The notes: a model not told the origin generated them from the sequence alone. A DNA stretch of 64,000 bases from Bin87 sp965203985 (GCA_965203985.1 CBDBDS010000002.1:757714-821713); one strand, 5' to 3'. Shown: positions 27,094 through 36,486, numbered from the stretch's first letter. Program-made: numbers and translations.

Positions 27094-27936
27094 CTATTCA
27101 TCGTGCAAGTCGCGTAGTAGAGACCTGATAATTTCGACATCGCCAGGTGCTCCTCGTATGGTTTCAGCCACACGCCCTTCTTGATCCAGGAAAAAGTAAT
27201 TTGGCACACCGGTCACGCCGTAGGCTGTCGCCAACTCACCGTAGAGATCGTGTGACATCGGGAACGTGAGACCGGCACTGTCAACGAAATCCCGGACATC
27301 AGATTCGGGGGCGCTGATGGCTATTCCCAACACGTCTATGCCCGCGTTGTGAAACTCCTCGGCGTAAAAATCCTGCACTGCTGGCAACTGCTGCTGACAG
27401 TGCGGTCACCAAGGAGCCCAGAAAACCAGCAGCGTCGGCGTCCCCATCGCGTCGTTCAGATCAAAGGTCTTTCCGTCCATCAATGGGCCGGTGAACATGA
27501 TGAACGGTCTTTCCTCCCCTGCACTCGCGGCGAACTGAGCCGTTGCTGTAGGCGCCACCGGAGATGGCGGTCCAGGCGTAGGCGTTTGTGTTGGATGAAT
27601 GTCTGGGTCTTGGGCGTCACTTAGGGAGAGGATGGCGGTTGCAGCAGGCGATGGCGACGGTTGAGGCGCGCCAATGAACTCCGTTGCTGCGGGCGTGGCG
27701 GGCACTGTACCAGTGGGTTGGAGTGGGGTTGCCCCTGCTATGAACTCCTCGGCTCCACCTTTCTGTTCAGAGGGACGTTTCCCTGCCTCGGCGGACTGCA
27801 ATGCTGCCGTGATAGTGGCTTGGAAGTCGGGTTCGTCCGAAGGCTCCTCGTTGAAATGCAGGCAGGCGCCGCCGGCCAACAACAAGGCGCATAATGCGAA
27901 ACCAGTCGCTACAGCTCGCGCTAAATGTCTCAACAT
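27094..27936 (-). CDS. TlpA-like thioredoxin-fold lipoprotein with in-frame TGA (candidate selenoprotein)
   Basis: The gene encodes a signal peptide (MLRHLARAVATGFALCALLL) with a Cys at residue 25, a long Pro/Thr linker and a TlpA/ResA thioredoxin domain from about residue 145. The active site reads LLVFWAPW-TGA-PHCQQQLP: the first Cys of the usual WCPHC motif is a TGA codon at 27408-27406. The domain continues in the same frame without damage to the cis-Pro motif (GVTGVPNYFFLDQEGRV) and the C-terminus LLRDLHDE. Immediately after the TGA the message can fold into a hairpin (27403-27375) with arms GCACUG/CAGUGC and a GU-containing apical loop, as bacterial SECIS elements do. I therefore annotate one 280-codon gene with selenocysteine. 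A simple nonsense mutation is the alternative. Confidence 0.62.
27375..27403 (-). promoter_or_regulatory. Candidate bacterial SECIS hairpin
   Basis: Starting three bases after the TGA, GCACUG pairs with CAGUGC, and inside it GCA pairs with UGC around the loop GCAGU. The loop begins 15 bases after the TGA, close to the spacing known for bacterial SECIS elements. It is short and partly formed by codons that would be conserved anyway. Confidence 0.45.
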
Positions 27937-27951
27937 TTTAAACCTCGTCCG

Positions 27952-30900
27952 TTAATGAGAAGGTATAACGTGCGCAATGCGTCCCCAGCAGATGAGGCCG
28001 CCATCTATGCGGATCCCGCAGGAATGCGAACGTTCTACGGCGATAGAGCGGAACTTGCCGGGCGGCGGGTCACTTTGCCCCTGCTGATTGTCTCCCCAAC
28101 AACCTACCGATCCGTCCACTCGTATCCCGCATCCGCGGGTATTGCTTCCGGCGATCGATTCAAACTCGCCAGCAGCTTGTGACCCCTGGACCGAGAAACT
28201 ACCGCCCCAACAGATTACTCTGCCCTGTTCACTCAGGCCGCATGGCAATCCGCCTTCGGCAGTAACAGACCGGAAAGGTCCGTCCTGGACCGCCCCTGAG
28301 GCGAACCGTCCACCCCAGCAGACCACGTCGCCGTCGCGGCGCAATGCACAGGCATAACCGTAACCTGCGCTTACCGACACGTAATCTCCAACCGGCGGCG
28401 CAGCGCCGCCGGTTGGGTAGCCGTATCGGTCGATTTTGCTGCCCCAGCAAACCACATTGCCGTCGGACTTCACTCCACACGCAAAATCGGAGCCAGCGTC
28501 CACGGACACGAAGGTTCCATCGGGCGGCGTGGCCTCTCCGGCTTCATTGCTTCCCCAGCAGCCCAGCGTATGGTCCACCTTCAACCCGCAGAAGAAATAA
28601 TCGCTCCCGGCGCTGACAGAAAGGAATTTGCCTTCCGGCTTCGGGACTGGTTCGCCAGTGGGCCTGATCCCTATCCTGCACACCACCTCGCCGTCGTTGG
28701 CCGACGCGCAGACATTTCCGTTGAGTGACACGCTAACGGAGCGGAAGCCTTCGAGTTGAGGAGGCACCAATCGCCAGTCATCATAATATTGCCAACAAGC
28801 GACGCTCCCGTCAGTCCGCACACCGCAGGTCTCCCTCCCAGCATCTATGGTAGCGAAATTCCCGTCGGGATATGTTCGTTTGTTGTAATTGTGTTTCCAG
28901 CAGACTAACCGGCCGTTGGTGTGCAAACCGCACGGATTCACACCCATGCCTACGCTGACGGACCGGAACTCGCCTCCTGGAGGGGTCGCCGAGTTGTCGT
29001 AAGAACTCCCCCAACAGACCACACCACCGTCTATCCGTATTGCGCACGATGTCCATGAGCCAGTATCGACCAACTTGAACGTGCCCTGTGGTGGGACACT
29101 GGGGCCGGCGAAATTCGTGCCCCAGCAGGCTATGCTGTGGTCCGTGCGTATTCCGCATGTGTGTTGATACGCAGCGCTAATCGAGCGGAATGTTCCTTCG
29201 GGCGGACTGGACTGACCCGAATACGTTCCCAGTGGGTCTCCCCTATGGGAATTATTGCTCCCCCAACAGGCGATCTTTCCATCGACCCGGAGGCCACAGG
29301 TGTGATAACCGCCGGAACTGATTGACTGAAATCGTCCACTGGGCGGGTCTGCCTGGCCCAAACGATTCTCCCCACTCTCATCGTGATTGCTGCCCCAACA
29401 CACTACGTGTTCATCCACTTTCACCCCGCAGGTGTGAATCGCTCCCACACTTACCAGGTGGAATTGTCCGCTCGGAGCTTCCGACTGTCCGTAATTGTTC
29501 TCCCCCCAGCAAGTCACGGTCCCATCGGTTCTAACGCCACAAGCGTGCCTGACTGCGGCATCGTTGATGCTGACCGATTTGAACATGCCCGGCTGCGATG
29601 CCGCAATCTCAAGATGACCGTCATCATCTATCCCCCAACACGTAACGTCTCCGTCCTCTTTGATGCCGCACGAATGACCCCCGCCGGCTGTAACCAGGAG
29701 AAATTTACCGGATGGTGATCCGGTTCTACCCAGACCGTTATTGCCTCGGCAGTCCGCAGATCCATCGTCTGTGATATCACAGGTGCTGTCATATCCTGAT
29801 GTGACTGGCCCATCGTATCCCCAGCAGACCGCGCTGCCGTCAGCCTTGACCCCGCAAGTATGTCTCCTACCGGCGCTGACTGATCGGAACGATCCCGTCG
29901 GTGGCGTTGCCTGTCCTGTAATCGCCGCCCGAGATATGCCGGCCTTGTTGTACCCCCAACAAGCGACTCGATCGTCGGTTCGTACCGCACAGGCATGTGC
30001 TCCTCCGACGCTCACTGTTTTGAATTTCCCGGTGGGTGGAGTGAACCGCCCTTGATAGTTGACTCCCCAACATTCCAGTCCCCCGTCCTCCCGAACGCCG
30101 CAGGTGCGACGATTTCCTGCGTCAATTGCCTGGAACTGGCCGCTCGGTGGGGTAGCCTGGCCGTCAGCGTTCTCACCCCAGCAAACCACGGTTCCATCCG
30201 ATTTTAATCCGCAGGCATGTCGGCGACCAGCAGTAACCGATTGGAATGTTCCCTTTGGGGGATTGGCTGCACCGTCGTAACTTCTGCCGCCACACGCAAT
30301 GGTATCGTCAGGTTTCAAACCGCATGCGAAGCCATCGCCGACGCTGATGGATTCCAGCTCTCCGGCGACCCCTTCAATAATACCTCCACCCGAATCTGCG
30401 CCTTCCGGAGACCCATACGCCCATCGTATCGACGGAGAGCGTCCGCCGTTATGACCCCAGCAGGTTGCTCGGCCATCGGCCTGTACGCCGCAGGTGTAGC
30501 CTGGCCCCCCACTCAAGGATATAAATCCCTGAGGCGGCACGGTCGGCGCCGAGGCCAGCGAAGGAGGCAAGGGATTTGTGTCCAAAGCCCCGGCATACCC
30601 CCAACACTCCACCTTGCCGTCAGTTTGCACCCCGCAGTTGTGGTCCAAACCGGCGTCTATCGAGTCAAAGAGCCCCGGAGGCGTATTGGATTGGCCGAAA
30701 TCGTTTCTTCCCCAACAAATCACCGAGCGGTCGACTTGAATTCCGCAGGTATGTGACCTTCCGGCGCTGACGGTCCGAAAGTCTTTGTCAGGGGCGTCCG
30801 TTTGCCCATAGGAGTTGTTTCCCCAACAGACCATTTCTCCATCTGTAGTGACGCCACAGGTATGAGCCAAGCCTGTACTCACGGACTGAAATGCACCTCT

Positions 30901-31869
30901 CGGCGCTCGAGATTGCCCATGAGAGTCTCTTCCCCAGCATGCCAAGGCGCCATCGGCCAGGATCCCGCAGGAGTGGTACAAACCAATGCTGATCTTGGCA
31001 AACGAACCCGCCGGTGGGGTGGCTCTCTTGTCGCCGTCATCCCCCCAGCACAGCGCCGTATCATCGCTACGCAATCCACAAGTGAAGCCATAACCGGCGC
31101 CAACCGATTTGAACATCCCTTCTGGGGGTGTAGCCTGGCCGTCCTCGTTCTCGCCCCAGCACGACACATTCCCAAGGGCGTCAACGCCGCAAGTATGCAA
31201 GATGCCGGCACTCACCGATTGGAGATTCACTCCCGCTGGCACGGGTAGTTCCGAACCTTCCAATGCCCAGCAGGCCGCGCCTCCGCTGACTCGGATCCCG
31301 CAACTGTGTCGCCAACCGGCGCTGACCGAAGTGAATCCTTCTGCGGACTGAGGAGTAAACGTCGCCCAGTTGCTCCAATTGGACAGTGCGGTCAGGGAGC
31401 CTGCGCTTTCTTGGAAGGCCAGCACTACGAAACGGTACTCGTGCCCGTTATCCGCCGCGAACACCGCTGATGGCGAAAGCAATGTCTCGCTCTGCTCTCC
31501 GCTTGACTCGCCGTTTTTCACTACCCATACCCAATACCCGGTCGCATTCGCTGCCGGTATCCATCGCAGACGCACTTCGCCCGGACTGATGCCCGCGACG
31601 GCCACCAATCCCGTTGGGTCTCCGAGGGGCAACGGTGAAACCGACAGCGCGGCGCTGGAGGTCGGAGTGGGCTTGGGATCTGGATATTGGCCTCGCGTCT
31701 CGCCGGGGTCGTCATTCTTTCCATGAGCCGGAGCAACGCCATCAGGCCACGACCACAGGGCCACGAACAGGAGGCAGACGAACACGCCCAACGGAACGAC
31801 AGCAACCAAACCGGGCCGCTGGCGTCGCTTTACGCCCATGGGCAATGCACTTACATTCCTGGTCAGCAT
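27952..31869 (-). CDS. Giant RCC1-repeat surface protein with fibronectin-like N-terminus
   Basis: The start MLTRNVSALPMGVKRRQRP (31869) has GGAGGAC eight bases upstream. The 1305-residue protein has a signal anchor (LVAVVPLGVFVCLLFVALWSW), a Pro/Thr linker, a fibronectin-III-like domain at about 75-160 (VRLRWIPAANATGYWVWVV), and then about 29 RCC1-type repeats of 37-42 residues with the pattern SAG..HTCGV..DG.V.CWG.N..GQ. Each repeat has two Cys, which may be disulfide-linked outside the cell; the neighbouring thioredoxin-like gene, 15 bp downstream, could serve that need. Expected fold: several seven-bladed propellers. The ligand is unknown. Such proteins are frequent in Chloroflexota. Confidence 0.85.
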   Translation of the reverse strand: MLTRNVSALPMGVKRRQRPGLVAVVPLGVFVCLLFVALWSWPDGVAPAHGKNDDPGETRGQYPDPKPTPTSSAALSVSPLPLGDPTGLVAVAGISPGEVRLRWIPAANATGYWVWVVKNGESSGEQSETLLSPSAVFAADNGHEYRFVVLAFQESAGSLTALSNWSNWATFTPQSAEGFTSVSAGWRHSCGIRVSGGAACWALEGSELPVPAGVNLQSVSAGILHTCGVDALGNVSCWGENEDGQATPPEGMFKSVGAGYGFTCGLRSDDTALCWGDDGDKRATPPAGSFAKISIGLYHSCGILADGALACWGRDSHGQSRAPRGAFQSVSTGLAHTCGVTTDGEMVCWGNNSYGQTDAPDKDFRTVSAGRSHTCGIQVDRSVICWGRNDFGQSNTPPGLFDSIDAGLDHNCGVQTDGKVECWGYAGALDTNPLPPSLASAPTVPPQGFISLSGGPGYTCGVQADGRATCWGHNGGRSPSIRWAYGSPEGADSGGGIIEGVAGELESISVGDGFACGLKPDDTIACGGRSYDGAANPPKGTFQSVTAGRRHACGLKSDGTVVCWGENADGQATPPSGQFQAIDAGNRRTCGVREDGGLECWGVNYQGRFTPPTGKFKTVSVGGAHACAVRTDDRVACWGYNKAGISRAAITGQATPPTGSFRSVSAGRRHTCGVKADGSAVCWGYDGPVTSGYDSTCDITDDGSADCRGNNGLGRTGSPSGKFLLVTAGGGHSCGIKEDGDVTCWGIDDDGHLEIAASQPGMFKSVSINDAAVRHACGVRTDGTVTCWGENNYGQSEAPSGQFHLVSVGAIHTCGVKVDEHVVCWGSNHDESGENRLGQADPPSGRFQSISSGGYHTCGLRVDGKIACWGSNNSHRGDPLGTYSGQSSPPEGTFRSISAAYQHTCGIRTDHSIACWGTNFAGPSVPPQGTFKLVDTGSWTSCAIRIDGGVVCWGSSYDNSATPPGGEFRSVSVGMGVNPCGLHTNGRLVCWKHNYNKRTYPDGNFATIDAGRETCGVRTDGSVACWQYYDDWRLVPPQLEGFRSVSVSLNGNVCASANDGEVVCRIGIRPTGEPVPKPEGKFLSVSAGSDYFFCGLKVDHTLGCWGSNEAGEATPPDGTFVSVDAGSDFACGVKSDGNVVCWGSKIDRYGYPTGGAAPPVGDYVSVSAGYGYACALRRDGDVVCWGGRFASGAVQDGPFRSVTAEGGLPCGLSEQGRVICWGGSFSVQGSQAAGEFESIAGSNTRGCGIRVDGSVGCWGDNQQGQSDPPPGKFRSIAVERSHSCGIRIDGGLICWGRIAHVIPSH

Positions 31870-31908
31870 GCGGATGTCCTCCAGGGGATGGCGGAGGCGC
31901 CACATCAT

Positions 31909-32640
31909 GCACTGAGAGCGGGTTTCGCAGCATAAAGCGGCTGCCTCCGGGGATGTCCCGCCTGAGACGGTGGACGACGTTCAGCGCAACGCCGGGAGGT
32001 CCGGCTGCTGCAACCCGTCTGAAACCGACCTCTGTCTGTTATACCAGACGAATATGATCTAAACATGATTAATCCATCCAATATACGTGACCTATTATCA
32101 CTTATCCGGGAATGCGCCAAAATTGCCCATCGGCTCCCGATTTGGGGATCCGGCGGAGCCGATCAATGCCGTCGAGACGACGCCATGGACGATGCCGGGT
32201 ACCAGGCCGGTGACCTCTTGGGAGAGATCGCGAGGCTGTGGGAGCGCCTTTCGGAACCGGCGGCAGGGCCAGCGCGTCATCTCACGCCTACCCAGTTTGT
32301 CATCGCGAGGAGCGTAGCGACGTGGCTATCTCGCGCCTGGTCCATCCGCCTGTCGGGTTCGGGAGCGGCGTCGCAATGGGCGCTCAATCCGGCAGGGCGC
32401 GCAGGTCGTAAATGATGGGTGACGGCGCCCCTTCAACAATGGCCGGTAAAACGGCCCGGCGTGGCCCGGAGATCTTTGACCCCGCTTCCGGTTCCGGTCG
32501 GCGCCGCGGCAGCTCCATGGCTGCGCCGCCGCCGCCGGGTTCGGGGAAGCGGATGTCCCTCGGACCGACCCGAGCCGCCGCATAGGCGGAGCGGGTTCCA
32601 CAGGCATATTGCGGCCGCATCGGCCGGGGTGGTGCCCAAT
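31909..32640. other. Mostly non-coding stretch with a weak ORF and a known-type repeat
   Basis: A plus-strand frame from 32065 (MINPSNIRDLLSLIRECAK) could be a small protein up to about 32290, where it runs into a repeat; it has no convincing ribosome-binding site. I see no strong gene otherwise. Confidence 0.35.
32299..32333. repeat. GCGAGGAGCGTAGCGACG-type interspersed repeat
   Basis: This 35-bp sequence (core GCGAGGAGCGTAGCGACG, then GGCTATCTCG) belongs to a palindromic repeat type I recognise from many Chloroflexota and other genomes. Only one copy is visible here. Confidence 0.5.
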
Positions 32641-33111
32641 ATGGCGCCGCGTTCACTGCTGATCGACGAGCAGACCCGTCTGCTCCGCATCGCGGGGTTG
32701 ATGCCCCTGGCCAGCGTTTCCAACTTGGCCCCGATCCTGGGCATCGGAGAGCAAAACGTCCGGCGTATGCTGGGTCGGCTGCGCCACGGCGGCTTCCACC
32801 ACGCCGTGGCCCGCTACGGCCCCGACGTCTGGACGCCCTTCATCTACGCCACCGAACGCATCCTGCGCCGCAAGGAACAGCACCGGCTGTGGGGCGTGGA
32901 CGCCTACCTCCACGAGGAGGACCGCTACCTGCGCATCGCCAACCGGGTCTTCTACGAGGACCTCGATCAGCAGGTCAGTCCCTCGGCGCGGGTGGTGGTG
33001 GCCGCCGACGCCTGGGCGGCGGAACTGGCCCGTCGGACCCTGACCGGCTCCACTCCCACGCTGATCTGGGCGCCGGGCCTGGGCTACGGAGGCCACCCGT
33101 GGTGGAGCTGA
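32641..33111 (+). CDS. Winged-helix protein, possible replication-relaxation type (part 1)
   Basis: The start MAPRSLLIDEQTRLLRIA (32641) matches where a domain begins; the longer frame from 32419 is low-complexity Arg/Pro. The 156-residue protein has a winged-helix segment (LMPLASVSNLAPILGIGEQNVRRMLGRLRHGGF) followed by an alpha/beta region. It ends four bases before the next gene, and the junction contains a direct duplication of TGGTGGAGCTGAT. This and the next gene may be halves of one replication-relaxation-type protein, a family found on plasmids and conjugative elements. Confidence 0.5.
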   Translation: MAPRSLLIDEQTRLLRIAGLMPLASVSNLAPILGIGEQNVRRMLGRLRHGGFHHAVARYGPDVWTPFIYATERILRRKEQHRLWGVDAYLHEEDRYLRIANRVFYEDLDQQVSPSARVVVAADAWAAELARRTLTGSTPTLIWAPGLGYGGHPWWS

Positions 33112-33115
33112 TGCG

Positions 33116-33694
33116 ATGGTGGAGCTGATACCGTCGCGGGACCTGGTGGCGGACCCGTCGGATCATCCCGCCCTGGGCCGACCCGAGCACATCGACCGCT
33201 GGCTGGCCGACAACCCCGACCTGTCCGCGCTGGACGGCCCTTTGGCCTACCGCGTGTTCATGACCATCGCCCAGTTTCCCGCCATGCGGGCGTCCCACCT
33301 GAGGAGCGTCGCGGGCGGCTCGCCGTCCCGGATCCGCCGGATACTGGAGGATTTCGTCCGCACCGGGCTGGTGGCGCGGTTCGACGAACGCCACTACCTG
33401 GCGGTATCGGGAATGCGCCGCGCCGCCACGCTGAGCCGGGTGTCGCCCACGGTGATCCGCGGTCGCCACGGGGCCTATCTGGAAACGTGGTACCGGCATC
33501 ACGAGCTGGCCCATGACGACGGCGTGAACCGGCTGGCGGCGCGCTTCGCCCAGGCGGGCGTGGCCGCGGTGGCCGGCTGGCGTGGCGAGGTGAATGTGCC
33601 CGACATCACCCAGGTAAGGGCCGACCTGCTGATCCCCGTGGTGGCGGCTGAGCCGGCGTACGGCCGATTTGGCGCTCCTGCGCCGCGTCCTTGA
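33116..33694 (+). CDS. Winged-helix protein, possible replication-relaxation type (part 2)
   Basis: A 192-residue protein starting MVELIPSRDLVADPSDHP. A winged helix (FPAMRASHLRSVAGGSPSRI and RILEDFVRTGLVARFDE) is followed by LETWYRHHELAHDDGVNRLA and VAGWRGEVNVPD, which resembles the wHTH-then-conserved-His layout of replication-relaxation proteins. After VVAAEPA the frame ends in PYG/RP-rich residues at 33694, while another frame carries a sensible C-terminus (LALLRRVLEDVGVRVVSASD) to 33798. I suspect a frameshift near 33660. Confidence 0.5.
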   Translation: MVELIPSRDLVADPSDHPALGRPEHIDRWLADNPDLSALDGPLAYRVFMTIAQFPAMRASHLRSVAGGSPSRIRRILEDFVRTGLVARFDERHYLAVSGMRRAATLSRVSPTVIRGRHGAYLETWYRHHELAHDDGVNRLAARFAQAGVAAVAGWRGEVNVPDITQVRADLLIPVVAAEPAYGRFGAPAPRP

Positions 33695-33813
33695 GGACGT
33701 GGGCGTCCGGGTCGTGTCGGCCTCGGATGCCATGCTGGAGGTCCGGCTGGACGATCTGCTGAAGGCCCTGAGCGGCGAGGAGTTCGACGTCGTCTGATGG
33801 CGTGTGCGGACTC

Positions 33814-35208
33814 TTACTGCCGCTGAGCGGCCCGGGCGTTGCCGGACGGCTCGCCGGGGCCGCTATTTTTGAAATGCGAAGGCCGAAGTCGTTGCTTCTT
33901 CAAGTCTTTCATGTCGACGACGTCTCCACTATCGATCGAAGAGAGCGGTCCTCTCCTAATCTGTTCCATGTAACGTGCCCCGGCGGGGGTGGATTCGATA
34001 AGGTCGAACATGGAGCCGAATCCCAAGCTAGTCGCGGTGTCTGATCGAGAACGTTGAATCCCGCGAAGAAGTTCTGGTTCCAAATTCTTGTAAGCGCCGG
34101 GATGGACGTACACGTTGTCCCACTCCCTGAGTACTTGAGCGAGGAAAGGCCCGATTGTTGATGAGGTTTCCTGTTCTATCCCACGGACGAGTTCTCGCAT
34201 CGCGCGCGAAACGGTTAGGCGGTCATCTATGAAGTACGAAATTAACGCTAAAGATCGAAGAGTTTGGGGGTAAATGTGGATAGCCACGTATGCCCATTTC
34301 CCGCGCAAGTCCCGAACCGGCATGAAATCGCTTGAAGCGACAGGCAAAGACGGGGATATTTCCAAAACGATATGGTGCATAGCGTAATTTTGTTTGCCGA
34401 GCCGTTTCGACTCGAACATGAGCCGGTAATTCCGCAATAAATTAACCTGATACTCGACGCGGCGAAGCAGGGAGTCGAGGATTTCGACTGCAATCGCGAC
34501 CTGACGACCTTGTTGCTCTTCCCTAGCGGAACGAATTGCTGACAACAACCCAGCGACTCTATTAAGCCGAAACAAAAAAGTGCGATAAGCAAGCAAAAAC
34601 AGCCAGTGCTCCGGGCAGGGACGCTTCTCCTCAACCGATTGGTACAGCGACCAGTTGACGCATTGCTCATCGAACGCTAACGGCAAGCGACGCGTGTGGA
34701 AGTCTGGATATTCATCTATGAGCGCAAAAACCACATTGTCACATTGATCGCAGACGAACCATCCAACGGCGGCGTCAGCGGTTGAAAGGTCGGTGGGGGT
34801 GAATTCAGTTACCTTCCATAGGGGATACGTCGACACGCCTAGTCGGCGTCCGCTTTCCGGATCTCGGGAAGCAGTATGATCGCGAACCGATTTCAAATCA
34901 GGTGCCAATCGGTACACCCGCAGGTCATGCGGGTTGTTGTGGGAAGGCTCGGCAATGCTATCGAGAACACCATTCTGTTGGATGATGTGGTTCCGTGAGT
35001 TGCAAGGCCCGCCGCAATACTCGAAACCGTCATTACCCAAACCTACCGCGATCATACACCCATTGTCGGTGTATCTGAACATCTCTGACTGTAGAGCGTC
35101 CAAAGTTTTCACGGATCGGGCGATCTCCTCACCGTGCAAAGGACCTTGCCCGACCTTGCGCGCCATCAGATCCATGTAGATGCGTGGCGAAAATTTGATA
35201 TTAACCAT
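33814..35208 (-). CDS. Orphan 464-aa protein
   Basis: A 464-residue protein starting MVNIKFSPRIYMDLMARKVG. I do not recognise a family. The N-terminal third has two Cys clusters (YCGGPCNSRNH near 65 and CDQCDNVVFALIDEYPDFH near 155) that could bind zinc. The centre is helical (LFLLAYRTFLFRLNRVAGLL, then VAIAVEILDSLLRRVEYQV), and the C-terminal tail is basic and disordered. Codon usage is less GC-biased than its neighbours, hinting at transfer. No partner gene is adjacent. A 32-bp imperfect palindrome (35333-35364) lies 125 bp upstream. Confidence 0.6.
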   Translation of the reverse strand: MVNIKFSPRIYMDLMARKVGQGPLHGEEIARSVKTLDALQSEMFRYTDNGCMIAVGLGNDGFEYCGGPCNSRNHIIQQNGVLDSIAEPSHNNPHDLRVYRLAPDLKSVRDHTASRDPESGRRLGVSTYPLWKVTEFTPTDLSTADAAVGWFVCDQCDNVVFALIDEYPDFHTRRLPLAFDEQCVNWSLYQSVEEKRPCPEHWLFLLAYRTFLFRLNRVAGLLSAIRSAREEQQGRQVAIAVEILDSLLRRVEYQVNLLRNYRLMFESKRLGKQNYAMHHIVLEISPSLPVASSDFMPVRDLRGKWAYVAIHIYPQTLRSLALISYFIDDRLTVSRAMRELVRGIEQETSSTIGPFLAQVLREWDNVYVHPGAYKNLEPELLRGIQRSRSDTATSLGFGSMFDLIESTPAGARYMEQIRRGPLSSIDSGDVVDMKDLKKQRLRPSHFKNSGPGEPSGNARAAQRQ

Positions 35209-35785
35209 CCTGCACCTACCGGTGACGAATTTCTGGGAGGAGCGGGTGTTCCACCCGATGCGTCAGGTCGATCATCGGGTAAAACTTGGCACCCTCGTGA
35301 TTTTCGACAATACGCCTCACGGCTGACTTTGAGGGTCCGTGGTCCACGTAACGTGGATGGACCCACCGCTTGCATGGTACTGGGGCCCGACGCTGAAACG
35401 TTCGCCGGGGATCGCCTTACTAAGGACTCTGCGGATAACCGTTGCCGTTTCTGGGGCTGATATTAGGCTGCTTTGTTGGGGTGCCATTCTTGTTGACCTT
35501 CACTCTCGAACCGTTGATGGGTGGCCAACTGACACCGATTTTTGCCGCCAGTTTTTGATAACAAAATCGGTATAATCTGCCTTGAGGCGACGATATGGGT
35601 GACATCAATGATACCCCATTTGGTTCGCATAACGCCTAATACGTGAACCGGCGGGCAGGGCGCTTTCGTTCACCAGGATCACGGCGGCCTTCCTCGGCCC
35701 GAACGCCTTCCCCTCTCACTCCGTTTCCGCCGCTCTCGTCCAATCCTATTCGCAGTAGCAGGCACGGTCCACAAACGATGCGCCG
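35209..35785. other. Gene-free stretch with two inverted repeats
   Basis: No gene is supported. 35333-35364 holds GGGTCC, TCCACGT-A-ACGTGGA and GGACCC, nested palindromes that could be an operator or a terminator. ACCGATTTT at about 35533-35541 faces AAAATCGGT at 35563-35571. Confidence 0.45.
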
Positions 35786-36334
35786 TCATCCGCCTCGAAC
35801 GCCCATTGGCGGGAACCCGTCAGGGGCGACCAAACCGTCGAACACTTCGGACGTCGTCGCCGCGGCGAAGTTGGCATCGACGAAGTAGCTCTGCAACGGG
35901 CTGTTGGCTGCCACCGGCCGGGGCAGCTTCAGTCCACGTTCCCGCTGGAACCTCCGCAGCGCATGTCCCATTCGCATCAGCAGTGAGCGCAACTCCGCTG
36001 GCGTCAGCTCCACACGCTGGCACAGAGCGCTCCGGTGGATGCCAACCTCACCGGCCCGCCACACGTACCGCGCCATCCACCTGGCCGCCGGTTCCAGGCC
36101 AGCCAGGAATTCGCCCGCCAGGGCCTCCGTCCATTGTCCGAGACCCGGTTCATGGGATCCCGCCGCGCCCTGGGTTCCGGTGGCCGGCGTCGCACCATCA
36201 CCGCTGCCCGCCGGCGTCTCCATTGACCCGCCGGCGCCTACCGCAGGTGCGTTTCGTCCCGCGCTCCCAAGATGCCACAGGACCCGGACCACCTCGTCAG
36301 CGCCGCCCTCAATCTCCACGCGCACCTGGGTCAC
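35786..36334 (-). CDS. Hypothetical 182-aa protein
   Basis: The protein starts at a GTG (36334) that overlaps the stop of the upstream fragment as GTGA, an arrangement typical of translational coupling. A Gly/Ala-rich linker (residues 25-60) is followed by a helical domain with HTH-like spacing (GEVGIHRSALCQRVELTPAEL, then RSLLMRMGHALRRF). It could be a small DNA-binding protein. I recognise no family. Downstream lies only non-coding DNA. Confidence 0.5.
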   Translation of the reverse strand: MTQVRVEIEGGADEVVRVLWHLGSAGRNAPAVGAGGSMETPAGSGDGATPATGTQGAAGSHEPGLGQWTEALAGEFLAGLEPAARWMARYVWRAGEVGIHRSALCQRVELTPAELRSLLMRMGHALRRFQRERGLKLPRPVAANSPLQSYFVDANFAAATTSEVFDGLVAPDGFPPMGVRGG

Positions 36335-36486
36335 GGTGACACTCTCCTATCATCGATCTTCCGGGTCGCCAGTGTCGCCACGTCCGATATCCCCAGCCGG
36401 TCCGCTCCGGCTTCATCCACCAGCTTGGCCAGTTCCACCGTCTCGCCGGTGGCTATGACGGGGCTCAGCTCAACTTCGACCCTCAT
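36331..36486 (-). pseudogene. N-terminal fragment of an LLM-type flavin/F420 monooxygenase
   Basis: The 51-residue frame reads MRVEVELSPVIATGETVELA, then KLVDEAGADRLGISDVATL, the start of luciferase-like monooxygenases, and stops after DDRRVSP. The rest of the 300-residue barrel is absent. It is a truncated remnant whose stop overlaps the GTG of the next gene. Chloroflexota of the SAR202 type are known for large numbers of such enzymes. Confidence 0.5.

Noticed and set aside
27094..27387. Treating the thioredoxin core as a separate gene starting at TTG
   Set aside because: It would lack the active-site Trp and first redox residue, and has no ribosome-binding site; one gene with TGA fits better.
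27406..27408. TGA read as tryptophan
   Set aside because: Other genes in the window use TGA as stop, and Trp-Trp-Pro-His-Cys is not a thioredoxin motif.
28000..31350. Regular spaced repeats that could suggest a CRISPR or tandem array
   Set aside because: Periodicity is about 110-125 bp and follows the RCC1 protein repeats; DNA-level identity is low, and there are no unique spacers.
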